A DNA stretch of 8,956 nucleotides from Gemmatimonadota bacterium (GTDB lineage Bacteria > Latescibacterota > UBA2968 > UBA8231). The first letter of the stretch is position 1. Every line of letters begins with the position of its first letter. The DNA lies in the NCBI GenBank assembly GCA_026706505.1, contig JAPOYQ010000420.1, positions 1-8,956 on the forward strand, read 5' to 3'. The position numbers and the translations under genes were made by a program. Under the pieces are notes generated by a model that was not told where the DNA came from, searched no databases, and was given only the letters and a program-made list of their open reading frames with translations. Below, piece by piece: positions 1-7,018 of the stretch.

Positions 1-294
1 AGCTTTGTCTGTGCTAATGTCCACTTGTCGCCTGAAAGACCGATCGTCTAGGACATTGTAAACGGTGCGAAAGTCCCGGACCCGTACTGTCCCGCTGCGA
101 TCTAGATGCACCAAGTGGGTGGGCATTTTCCACGTCTGCCAGTGCTCTGGGCGGTCCACGACGAGTTCGTTGCCTCGCAGGTCGAATCCTTCTGCCGTTT
201 GGGCTTGCACTGGTTTTAGAGTCAGCCCTCCTCCAAACCACAAGATCGGTCCTGCTGCGACGAACCAGACCAGAATTTTACGGGGAGTCTTCAT
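1..294 (-). CDS. Secreted protein of unknown function, N-terminal part (runs off left edge)
   Basis: An open frame starts at ATG (294-292) and stays open for 98 codons to the window edge, so the C-terminus is missing. Residues 1-31 look like a Sec signal peptide: a basic start (MKTPRK), a hydrophobic stretch about 7-26, and a likely signal-peptidase I site after VQA (31). The mature part begins QTAEGFDLRGNELVVDR and contains a Trp/His-rich segment (EHWQTW, residues 50-55) followed by short beta-strand-like pieces (LVHLDRSGTVRVRDF). It starts 3 bases after the stop of the parvulin lipoprotein gene, with a GGAGG-like ribosome site inside that gene's end about 11 bases from the ATG, so the two are probably co-transcribed. 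I do not recognise the family. A vague resemblance to the leaders of discoidin-type extracellular proteins is an impression only. Coding status is supported by the signal peptide, spacing and uninterrupted frame. Confidence 0.72.
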   Translation of the reverse strand, partial: MKTPRKILVWFVAAGPILWFGGGLTLKPVQAQTAEGFDLRGNELVVDRPEHWQTWKMPTHLVHLDRSGTVRVRDFRTVYNVLDDRSFRRQVDISTDKA

Positions 295-297
295 CCG

Positions 298-1938
298 CTA
301 CAATTCCTCCGCACCCGCTTCACCAACTGGAAGGTCGTAGAGCGTTATTTGGTTTTGGTGTTGCTCCCTGAGCTTGCGAATAAGGCCCGCCATGGCTTCG
401 TCCTTTCTCGCCTTGAGCAGCAACCGGCGCACTTTTGGGCGGGCCTCGTCATACGGCTGCACTTCCGGCTCTATGTGCCCTAGCACCTCAAAGACTGCGA
501 AGCCGTCCCCGACGGGCACTGGGCCTACGACATCGCCTGTCTCAGCGTCGAACGCCCCCGCGACCAACTCCGGAAAGTGCGCCTCGTGAATGCGGAAAAA
601 TCGCCGTACCCCCTGCAACTGGGGGTGAACGTGGCGGGCCACTAACGGGCGCTCGAGAAGTCGGACGAGTTCTTCTCCCGCATCGATTTCCTCTCGCAGA
701 TCCCGCGCCTGTTCCCAAGTGTCCACATAGAGACGCCGGATGACGACGGACTCCGGCACTCGGAACTGTCCCTCATTGCGGTCGTAATACGCGCGGATGT
801 CTTTTTCCTCCATGGGACCGCTCTCTGCCGCGGCCTGCTCTTCAAGGGCTTCCAGCATCAACTGTTGTTGCTTTTTTTCGGCGAATTCTTGGAACTCGGG
901 CTCTTTATCCCACCCCTGACTGCGAGCCGACGCCGCTAACAGATAGACCGGCAGCACTTCGGAGCTCGCCAACTGCATCACGTCGCCGCTGTCCCTCAAG
1001 GCACTGCGGAAGCCAATGCGCAGCAACGCGGTCAAAAAGTCGCGCACGGTCAGCGAGTCTCCGTCGAAGTCGCACAGCACCCGGGCGCCCAATGGCTCCG
1101 CGAGGCTCTGGGGAGCGCCGCCAGCGCCGCCGAGTGCGAGTGCGGCTTCTAGCCCCTGCGACCTCACGCGAAGTTCTAGCTGGCGGGCCAGTTGCTCGTA
1201 CTCTTGATGGCTTTGCCGACTCCGGCGCTCCCTAAGCGTCCGTTCGTGCACCAGCTCCCATACATCCGCCAAGGGCCGCGAGCGCGTATTTTCGAACTGG
1301 TAGATCTGCCACGCCCCGCCCAAATCGGCGACAGGAGCAAGCCGCCCATCTTGGATGGAGAAGAACACTTCCTCTGGTATGCGATAGCGGGCTAGGGCCT
1401 CGCGGCCGATCCAGCCGACGGCCCCATCCCCTAGCGCGAGCGAATCCATCTCTCCGTATGAATGCGCCACCTCAGTTAACTCCGCTCCAGAACGAATGCG
1501 CCCGAGGGCTTCCGCTAGCAGGTTTTCGTCGGCGACGATGAGCCGAGTGAGGAGACGCTCCTTATCGAACCCTAGGCGGAGAAAGGTCCGCTCTACATCG
1601 TCTGCGGAAACGGCGATTTCCGCGATTCCACTCCGCTCTCTGTATAGCTGCGCTAACCAACGGCGTTCTTGGTGGACTAGTTTGCGTTGAATCTCGGCGT
1701 CGTTGGCTAGTCCTCGGCGACGGGCTTCCGCGAGAATGAGGTGGTGGTCGATGAGCGACCAGACGTGATCCGCGACCGCGACGCGGCCGGTGTCTTGGCT
1801 GCGCAGGCCTTGGGGCAATCGTTCCACAAACTGCTCCACTTGCGACAGCGAGATTTCGGCGTCGCCGACTCGGGCAACGACCGGATCTCCTTGTCCACAG
1901 GCAACCACCGCGATTGCTATTAGGGATATTAACAACAT
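298..1938 (-). CDS. Lipoprotein with two parvulin (PpiC-type) peptidyl-prolyl isomerase units
   Basis: A 546-residue protein, predicted to be a membrane-anchored periplasmic foldase of the PpiC/SurA/PrsA class, which catalyses cis-trans isomerisation of X-Pro bonds in exported proteins. Residues 1-13 are hydrophobic and end in VVA before Cys14, a good lipobox. The body looks like two copies of one plan. Copy 1 has a SurA/PpiC-like N-terminal helical segment (VVARVGDAEISLSQVEQF, 20-37) and a parvulin-like domain about 126-220 (SYGEMDS, GAVGWIGREAL, GAWQIYQFE). Copy 2 has a similar strand-helix start (about 285-305), a long helical linker, and a second parvulin-like domain about 395-490 ending GDGFAVFEVLGHIEPE. 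A charged C-terminal helix follows (497-527). The second domain is the more diverged and may be only structural. ATG 1938 is the only standard start after the in-frame TAA at 1960-1962. It has no clear Shine-Dalgarno, and the signal lacks the usual basic residues. The TAG stop lies 3 bases before the next gene. Confidence 0.87.
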   Translation of the reverse strand: MLLISLIAIAVVACGQGDPVVARVGDAEISLSQVEQFVERLPQGLRSQDTGRVAVADHVWSLIDHHLILAEARRRGLANDAEIQRKLVHQERRWLAQLYRERSGIAEIAVSADDVERTFLRLGFDKERLLTRLIVADENLLAEALGRIRSGAELTEVAHSYGEMDSLALGDGAVGWIGREALARYRIPEEVFFSIQDGRLAPVADLGGAWQIYQFENTRSRPLADVWELVHERTLRERRSRQSHQEYEQLARQLELRVRSQGLEAALALGGAGGAPQSLAEPLGARVLCDFDGDSLTVRDFLTALLRIGFRSALRDSGDVMQLASSEVLPVYLLAASARSQGWDKEPEFQEFAEKKQQQLMLEALEEQAAAESGPMEEKDIRAYYDRNEGQFRVPESVVIRRLYVDTWEQARDLREEIDAGEELVRLLERPLVARHVHPQLQGVRRFFRIHEAHFPELVAGAFDAETGDVVGPVPVGDGFAVFEVLGHIEPEVQPYDEARPKVRRLLLKARKDEAMAGLIRKLREQHQNQITLYDLPVGEAGAEEL

Positions 1939-1948
1939 AAATTTATGT

Positions 1949-1967
1949 TTATAAAAGACTTATAAAA
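1949..1967. repeat. Two 8-base TTATAAAA direct repeats, 11 bases apart
   Basis: TTATAAAA occurs at 1949-1956 and again at 1960-1967 on the plus strand, a period of 11 bases or about one helical turn. The second copy overlaps the proposed -10 element. The copies may be alternative -10 elements, an AT-rich UP-like or regulator site on one face of the helix, or chance in an AT-rich patch. Confidence 0.4.
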
Positions 1968-1985
1968 TATACGAGTATTGGTCAA
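1959..1985 (-). promoter_or_regulatory. Possible promoter for the parvulin lipoprotein gene
   Basis: On the minus strand a TTGACC hexamer (1985-1980) and a TATAAG hexamer (1964-1959) each match the sigma-70 consensus at five of six bases. The spacer is 15 bases, shorter than the ideal 17. They lie in a 116-base AT-rich gap (1939-2054) between the second ASPIC/UnbV gene and the parvulin gene, the only real gap in the leftward run. A start about 7 bases past the -10 would leave a very short leader of roughly 14 bases and no Shine-Dalgarno, which fits the lack of a ribosome site before ATG 1938. A second TTGACG lies at 2013-2008 without a good partner. This is inferred from sequence alone. Confidence 0.35.
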
Positions 1986-2054
1986 GATAATCGTTACAAG
2001 CTAAGTTCGTCAAGTAATTTAAGTTCTCCGAGGCTCTGTATTCGACGGGCAAAT

Positions 2055-3803
2055 CTATCGCGGTCCATGCTCTCCGCGTTCCCCGCCGGTAGTGGGCTCT
2101 AGCACAAACAGCGTTTGAGCCGCTTCGACGTTCACCAAATGCTGCACGCCCCCGGCGGGCCAACGCACCGCGACTGAATCCACTGCGGCGTGCGATCCTA
2201 GGCCGAAGTGGAGCCGCAATTCGCTGTGACTTAGGTAGCTCCTAGCCCCCCGGACCTCCCGGCACTGCCTCAGTTCTCCAGCCCGAACACAGACCTGTGC
2301 GCCAATTCCATCTCGGTTGCTCGATTGTCCTTGGAGCCTCACCCCGAGCCAGTGATGCCCATTGCCCCCCTCGTTGCGCAAAAGAGAAAGCCGTTCGCCG
2401 ATATTAGCTATTAACAGATCAACAGCCCCATCTGCATTCCAGTCTGCTACTGCACTCCCCCGGCTCACTCGAACCTGGGCCATCCCCGGTCCGGCTGCGG
2501 CACCTACTTCGACGAACCGGTTCTCTCCACTCTGGGCTGCGCCGTTGTTGTGGAACAGCAGATTGCGCTGCGGGTAGGAGGTGGATGGGTCGAAACGCTC
2601 GACATTATCCAAGACGTGCCCATTGGCGACGAATAGGTCGAGCCATCCATCGCTATCGAAATCCAAAAACCCAATCCCAAACCCGAGGAAGGGGAGCGTT
2701 ACCCAGCCGGTCCCCGAGCTGTACGTGGCGTTGGCAAAGAAATCCATCCCCGTGTTTTGGTAGAGATCGTTTGGCTCTCCTTGGAAATTGGTGACCGTCA
2801 AATCTGGAAAGCCGTTGTTGTCGTAGTCGCCGAAGTCAACTCCCATGCCGGCCTCGGCCTGCCCCGATAGTCCGTAGGCCGTTCCTGAGGCCGCTCCCAC
2901 TTCCTCAAAGGTCCCATCACCCCGGTTGTGGTAGAGGAAGTTGGGATTTCCGTCGTTGGCGACATAGAGATCGGGCCAACCGTCGAGGTTGTAGTCGCCG
3001 AAGACGATCCCCAGTCCCCTTCCGGCAATAGCGTCTTTGTTCGCCCTGTCGCTGATATCGGCAAACCGCCCGTTTTCGTTGCGCAGCATGCGATCTGGAC
3101 TCGCAGGAAAGCTGGACGGCCGCGGATAGGCTGCTGGTAATTCTTCGCCCTCTACCCGCGCCAGCGACAAATCGGCGAGGTAGGGAGCCATCTCCCCAGT
3201 CTGACGCTCGGGATCAAATTCGACGTAGTGGACCACATACAGGTCTAAGTCGCCGTCCAAATCGACGTCTCCGAAAGCTGCGCCCGTGCTCCACAGGCTG
3301 TCGGCGAGTCCGGTGGAGATAGAGACTTCGTCGAACTGGCCGTTTCCGTTGTTGCGGTAGAATGCATCGAATCCGTAGTTGGTCACGAGGAGATCTGGGT
3401 CTCCGTCGTTGTCGCAATCGCCGACCGCACAGCCCATGCCAATCCCTCCGTGGTCCACCCCCGCAGCAGCACCCACTTCAACAAAACGCCCTGCAGCAGT
3501 CTGGCGGAAGAGGGCGTTGACGGGTTTCCTGCTGGCGGCTTCGGGCGGAGGGACTACGGGCGCGCCATTGACGGCGTACACATCGAGCCGACCGTCTCCG
3601 TCGAAGTCGAGAACGCAGACGCCCCCTCCCATCGTCTCGGGCAGGTAGTGGCGTCCCCAAGCTCCGGTTTCGTGGTGGAATACCAAGCCCATCTCCTCGG
3701 CCACGTCCACGAAGTGGACCGGCGTCGGACCCGTTGCGCCGAGCGGATTGGCAACGATGTGGAGCACTATGATCAGCTTGGCCCTTTCCCACACGAGGGT
3801 CAT
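2055..3803 (-). CDS. Secreted FG-GAP/VCBS beta-propeller protein with C-terminal ASPIC/UnbV domain (CRTAC1 family), copy 2
   Basis: A 582-residue CRTAC1-type protein. A hydrophobic stretch after a short charged start (about 9-23) suggests Sec export. Seven FG-GAP/VCBS repeats follow, each with a Ca-binding-type D-x-[DN]-x-[DN]-G loop and a D-L-hydrophobic strand. The loops begin near residues 66 (DFDGDG), 129 (DCDNDG), 179 (DVDLDG), 270 (DYNLDG), 326 (DYDNNG), 381 (DFDSDG) and 454 (DWNADG), as expected for a seven-bladed propeller. Residues about 497-555 form an ASPIC/UnbV domain: DGIGAQV, the YLSHSELRLHFGLG stretch, and VDSVAVRWPAGG. Its ATG overlaps the stop of the TPR gene (ATGA, 3803-3800), indicating translational coupling. 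It is a paralogue of the 6855-5149 gene with the same seven-repeat plan but well diverged. It lacks that protein's Cys-containing insert after blade three and has a different one rich in Pro and Ser. Family proteins are mostly uncharacterised; an extracellular binding or adhesion role is an inference. Confidence 0.9.
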   Translation of the reverse strand: MTLVWERAKLIIVLHIVANPLGATGPTPVHFVDVAEEMGLVFHHETGAWGRHYLPETMGGGVCVLDFDGDGRLDVYAVNGAPVVPPPEAASRKPVNALFRQTAAGRFVEVGAAAGVDHGGIGMGCAVGDCDNDGDPDLLVTNYGFDAFYRNNGNGQFDEVSISTGLADSLWSTGAAFGDVDLDGDLDLYVVHYVEFDPERQTGEMAPYLADLSLARVEGEELPAAYPRPSSFPASPDRMLRNENGRFADISDRANKDAIAGRGLGIVFGDYNLDGWPDLYVANDGNPNFLYHNRGDGTFEEVGAASGTAYGLSGQAEAGMGVDFGDYDNNGFPDLTVTNFQGEPNDLYQNTGMDFFANATYSSGTGWVTLPFLGFGIGFLDFDSDGWLDLFVANGHVLDNVERFDPSTSYPQRNLLFHNNGAAQSGENRFVEVGAAAGPGMAQVRVSRGSAVADWNADGAVDLLIANIGERLSLLRNEGGNGHHWLGVRLQGQSSNRDGIGAQVCVRAGELRQCREVRGARSYLSHSELRLHFGLGSHAAVDSVAVRWPAGGVQHLVNVEAAQTLFVLEPTTGGERGEHGPR

Positions 3804-5152
3804 CGCGGTCTGCTCTCTAACACTCGCTCGGCCCGCTCAATCTTGGCAGTCAGCGCTGTATCGCTAGGCGTTGTCTCTGCGACGCGACGCCAGTTCTCTA
3901 GCGCCTTCTCCAGCGCCCCGTTCAAGAAATACGCGTCTCCAAGTATCTCCCTTGCACCGTGAAAAGTAGAGTCGATCGCCAGGGCCTTTGCTGCCGTCCG
4001 GCGCGCTTGCTCGGCCTGTCCCAGATCGCGGTAGGCCCGTGCTACATTGGCCCAGAGAGGGGCCTGTTGCGGAGCGTCGCGAGCAGCGGCTTCAAATTGC
4101 GCGACGGCCTCAGCATGGTGGCCTCTGGCGTGGTAGATCAGCCCTAGATTGTTGTGCGCCGTGGCTAGAGTAGAGTCGCGCGCGAGGGCTTCCACAAAGA
4201 AAATCTCGGCTTGCTCCAACTCCCCCGCGGACATGGCAAGGGTTCCGAGGCCCTTGTAGGCGCGCCCGTACGAAGGATCCGTTTCCAACGCTCGTCGGTA
4301 CGCCTGCTGCGCCAACTTCAACCGTCCCATCCGGGCGTATGCCACCCCCAAGTTGAAGTGCGACTGAGGACGATTCGGATAGCGCGTGGCGGCGTCGCGT
4401 AAAGGGCGAAGTTCCTCCTCCTCTTGGCGTATTTTCTCCGCCCCTTTGAGGATCAGCCGGGCGCTGTCGGCCTTGCCTTGGCGGGCCATTGCTTGGCCTA
4501 ACCCCACTAGGGTTTGGGGGTCGTACGGGGACCAACGCGCCGCTTCTTGGAGGGATCGCTGGGCGCGCTCCAGTTTGCCTTGCTGTAGATAGGTCAAGCC
4601 CAGTTGGCGGTGGGCTTCGGCCGATGGTATTCGCTCCAGCAGGCTGGCGTACACCGTGGCGGCGCTGTCCAGTTCGCCCTCGCGCTGGTACACGAGCCCC
4701 AGTGTATAGCGACCCCTCTCGTGGTCGGGGTCGAGTTCTAGGCTCTGCTGCAACAGTGTCTTGGCCTCAGTCGCCTTCCCCTGCTTTTCGTAAAGAAGCC
4801 AACCGAGTCTGGCCAAAGGGTCCGCTAGGGTTGGGTCCAGCTCTGCTGCTCTGCGGAAGCGAGCCTCGGCCTCTGCAAAGTTGCTGAGCTCCACTAGGGC
4901 TGCGCCGAGCAAATTGTTGAGTTGTGCGTGATCTGGGGCGACCTCCAAGGCTTCCCTGAGGATTCGTTCCGCTTCCTCGGGCTGACGGACATCGAGCAGA
5001 TTGTGCGCCTTGTCGATAACGGCAGCCGCAGCAAAGGGAGCCGTTCCAACCTCCGCAGTCTGAGGTGTAGGCCGTTCTTCTTGGTAGCCGCAGGCCTCGA
5101 CGAGAATCACCTTGAGTAACAGCAAGGTGCCTAGCGGGAGCCGTCGCCTCAT
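3800..5152 (-). CDS. TPR-repeat lipoprotein
   Basis: A 450-residue protein built almost wholly of tetratricopeptide repeats, which form protein-binding superhelices. Residues 1-20 are a basic then leucine-rich signal (MRRRLPLGTLLLLK) ending V-E-A before Cys21. Glu at -2 is unusual, but the pattern still reads as a lipobox, so the protein is probably lipid-anchored and faces the periplasm or outside. About eleven TPR units lie near residues 42-72, 76-107, 110-142, 145-177, 178-209, 211-243, 263-293, 297-327, 331-361, 365-395 and 399-430, with recurring G-x-x-x, A-x-x-x-[FY] and D-P signatures. A charged non-canonical helix (IRQEEEELRPLRD, 241-253) splits the array into six plus five. The start is fixed by an ATGA overlap with the upstream ASPIC/UnbV gene, and the end has the same overlap with the next one. 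The likely job is a scaffold that binds or displays its two propeller neighbours (inferred from context). No enzymatic domain is seen. Confidence 0.9.
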   Translation of the reverse strand: MRRRLPLGTLLLLKVILVEACGYQEERPTPQTAEVGTAPFAAAAVIDKAHNLLDVRQPEEAERILREALEVAPDHAQLNNLLGAALVELSNFAEAEARFRRAAELDPTLADPLARLGWLLYEKQGKATEAKTLLQQSLELDPDHERGRYTLGLVYQREGELDSAATVYASLLERIPSAEAHRQLGLTYLQQGKLERAQRSLQEAARWSPYDPQTLVGLGQAMARQGKADSARLILKGAEKIRQEEEELRPLRDAATRYPNRPQSHFNLGVAYARMGRLKLAQQAYRRALETDPSYGRAYKGLGTLAMSAGELEQAEIFFVEALARDSTLATAHNNLGLIYHARGHHAEAVAQFEAAARDAPQQAPLWANVARAYRDLGQAEQARRTAAKALAIDSTFHGAREILGDAYFLNGALEKALENWRRVAETTPSDTALTAKIERAERVLESRPR

Positions 5153-6855
5153 TCAGAGCCCATCCTCTCCCCATCTCCTCGAACTGTAAGCCCGTCTTGG
5201 TAGTGGATCAGGTAGAAACGATCTGCGGTCAGGTTCTGGTAGTGCTGTACCTGCCCGGAAGGCCAGCGCACTTCCAAGTGGTCCACAATGCGCGCTGTTC
5301 CCAACCCGATGAAGAGGCGCGGGTCGTTTTGCCCCATAAACCCGTCTCCGCTGAAGACTTGGCGATGTTGCTCGCGGTCCCCTGACCGCACTAGGACGTA
5401 GGCACCGATCCCGTGGGGATTTCCAGGTGGACCATACAGGTCTAATCCGAGCCAGTGATGGATGCGATCGCCGTCGTTGCGCAGTAAACTTGGCGGCGCA
5501 TCGAGATTGGCCACTACAATATCGGGGTCGCCGTCGCCGTCCAGATCGCCATGGATTGCGCCGCGACTCACTCTCGCCAAGCCAAACCCAGGGCCAGCGC
5601 GCCCGCTGATCTCTGTAAATCTGCTGCCCCCGTCATTGCGGTATAGCTGGTTTGTCTGCGCGTAGAGTAACCCGCTACCGGCGTGGTCAATGGCAGGCAT
5701 GAGGTGGCCGTTGGCGACGAACAGATCTAGGTCGGTATCGCCGTCGCAGTCAAAAAAGAAGGTGGCCCACCCCATAAAAGGGCGACTACTGCCGGCTAGC
5801 CCGGCTTGGCCACTGATGTCGGTGAAAAATCCGGTGTCTGCATTCTCGTAGTACGTGTTGTGGTCCTGGGAGAAATTGGTGACGAAGATGTCGCACAAGC
5901 CGTCGCCGTCACCGTCACCAAGAGCTACTCCCATTCCAGCTTGAGATCGTCCATCGCCGCTGAAGGCAGCACCTGATGATATGCCGATATCGGTGAACTT
6001 CTCGCGACCGTCGTTGCGCAAGAGGGAATTGGCGTGTCCATCGTTGGCCACGTACGCGTCGAGATCGCCGTCCGCGTCGAGATCGCCCCAGGCGACTTGC
6101 ATGCCATAACGGGGTGGGTTGTCAATCCCCGCAGCCGCGCTCACGTCACTAAAGCGGCCGTTTCCGTCGTTGCGGAATAAGACATCTCGTTCTGCGTTGA
6201 AGCCGGCTGGACCGCAAGCGGCCTTTATTCCCCTGTGATTACACCACTTGTCGTAGAACGGGGGGCCATTGAGCTCGAACTTGATGTAGTTTGCGACGTA
6301 GAGATCGAGGTCGCCGTCGAGGTCGTAGTCGGCGAATGCCGCGCCGATGCCCCAGCGATTGTCATCGACGTTAGCGAGCGCAGCGACCTCGGTGAAGCGC
6401 CCCTCGCCCTCGTTGCGGAGCAAGGCGTTGCGACCCCAGCGCGTGACATAGAGATCGTCGTCCCCATCGAGGTCGTAGTCGGCCGGCGTGGCCCCCATGC
6501 TCCATCCCTGCAAGCCCGCGCCGCTACCTGCTGTTGCGTTGGCGAACTGCCCTCCATCGTTGCGAAATAGGGCGTTTGCCGGTGCCCCTTCTCCTTCGAG
6601 GTGAGAACCAATGGTAAAGTACAAATCGGGATCCCCGTCGAGATCGTAGTCCCACGCAGTTACTCCCGCGGCTTGGGTTTCGATTATGTACTTCTTCTCG
6701 GGAGTGCCTGAGACATTGGCAAAGTCAATACCCGACTGCTGCGCCACCTCGACGAATCGAGTCTCGGCTGCCGCTTTGGTGAGGATTGAGGCCAGCAGCA
6801 AAACCACCGCCACCGCATTTGCTCTACTGCCTGTGGAAAGCCTATCATTGGGCAT
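5149..6855 (-). CDS. Secreted FG-GAP/VCBS beta-propeller protein with C-terminal ASPIC/UnbV domain (CRTAC1 family), copy 1
   Basis: The first gene of the leftward cassette, 568 residues from the chosen ATG (6855-6853). This start has a GAGGA six bases upstream and gives a clean Sec signal (MPNDR..., hydrophobic AVAVVLLLASIL, cleavage after KAAA at about residue 30). A longer frame from TTG at 6918 would put 21 charged residues before the signal and was rejected. Seven FG-GAP/VCBS Ca-loops begin near residues 69 (DYDLDG), 126, 177, 258, 314 (DGDGDG), 369 (DCDGDT, with Thr in place of the usual Gly) and 437. After the third blade comes an insert with two Cys (WCNHRGIKAACGP, about 204-216), typical of CRTAC1-like proteins. 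The ASPIC/UnbV domain lies at about 481-536 (HGIGAYVLVRSG, DPRLFIGLG, HLEVRWPSGQ). The stop overlaps the TPR gene start (ATGA, 5152-5149). Family identity is clear. The molecular role is unknown; Ca-stabilised extracellular binding is the usual inference. Confidence 0.92.
   Translation of the reverse strand: MPNDRLSTGSRANAVAVVLLLASILTKAAAETRFVEVAQQSGIDFANVSGTPEKKYIIETQAAGVTAWDYDLDGDPDLYFTIGSHLEGEGAPANALFRNDGGQFANATAGSGAGLQGWSMGATPADYDLDGDDDLYVTRWGRNALLRNEGEGRFTEVAALANVDDNRWGIGAAFADYDLDGDLDLYVANYIKFELNGPPFYDKWCNHRGIKAACGPAGFNAERDVLFRNDGNGRFSDVSAAAGIDNPPRYGMQVAWGDLDADGDLDAYVANDGHANSLLRNDGREKFTDIGISSGAAFSGDGRSQAGMGVALGDGDGDGLCDIFVTNFSQDHNTYYENADTGFFTDISGQAGLAGSSRPFMGWATFFFDCDGDTDLDLFVANGHLMPAIDHAGSGLLYAQTNQLYRNDGGSRFTEISGRAGPGFGLARVSRGAIHGDLDGDGDPDIVVANLDAPPSLLRNDGDRIHHWLGLDLYGPPGNPHGIGAYVLVRSGDREQHRQVFSGDGFMGQNDPRLFIGLGTARIVDHLEVRWPSGQVQHYQNLTADRFYLIHYQDGLTVRGDGERMGSE
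6299..6483. repeat. DNA-level repeat encoding consecutive propeller blades
   Basis: The 17-base string at 6317-6333 recurs exactly at 6467-6483, and the flanking TAGAGATCG at 6299-6307 recurs at 6449-6457. Both are offset by exactly 150 bases, or 50 codons. A weaker third copy lies near 6625-6652. The repeats encode the YDLDG Ca-loops of blades one to three, so they are coding repeats and not a separate element. Near-identical DNA suggests recent blade duplication or selection on the loop codons. Confidence 0.6.
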
Positions 6856-6861
6856 TATTTT

Positions 6862-6866
6862 TCCTC
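6862..6866 (-). promoter_or_regulatory. Shine-Dalgarno that decides the start of the first ASPIC/UnbV gene
   Basis: The minus strand reads GAGGA followed by six bases (AAAATA) and then ATG at 6855. This is well placed for initiation and favours ATG 6855 over the upstream in-frame TTG at 6918. The ATG start also places the signal peptide at the true N-terminus. Confidence 0.7.
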
Positions 6867-6964
6867 GGTATCGCCATAAAACTGCGATTGCGCGCCGATC
6901 AAAAACCACGTAAGTCAATCTGCAATGGTTTCGCCGCGATGGCTACCTTCAATCACTAGGATGT

Positions 6965-6980
6965 CCGCCGATTTTGGCGG
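6965..6980. repeat. Small inverted repeat (hairpin) upstream of the SDR gene
   Basis: CCGCC (6965-6969) and GGCGG (6976-6980) are perfect inverted arms around a 6-base GATTTT loop. They lie 38 bases before the SDR ATG, in the 163-base divergent region (6856-7018). No T-tract follows, so it is not a good intrinsic terminator. It may be an operator or an mRNA leader hairpin, or it may be chance. No convincing -10/-35 pair was found on either strand of this region. Confidence 0.3.
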
Positions 6981-7018
6981 CGATTAATTTATCGCTAGCT
7001 GGGAGCTTAGAAAACCAA

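Noticed and set aside
3450..3962. 170-codon plus-strand frame
   Set aside because: Lies antisense across the junction of the second propeller gene and the TPR gene, has no recognisable domain, and both sense genes are certain.
4110..4535. 141-codon minus-strand frame inside the TPR gene
   Set aside because: Out-of-frame shadow of the TPR repeats; Arg/Pro/Gly-rich composition with no family character.
6225..6611. 128-codon Thr/Ser-rich minus-strand frame
   Set aside because: Shifted reading of the repeated Asp-loop codons of the first propeller, which yields low-complexity Thr/Ser.
6856..6918. 21-residue extension of the first propeller from a TTG
   Set aside because: It would put a charged segment ahead of the signal peptide, while ATG 6855 has a well-spaced GAGGA.
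6913..6918. TTGACT as a -35 box for the leftward operon
   Set aside because: No acceptable -10 hexamer at 15-19 bases; the expected position reads GCGCGC.
6974..7018. 15-residue N-terminal extension of the SDR from a TTG
   Set aside because: The TTG lies inside the hairpin with no ribosome site; SDRs of this type begin just before the first beta strand, which fits ATG 7019.
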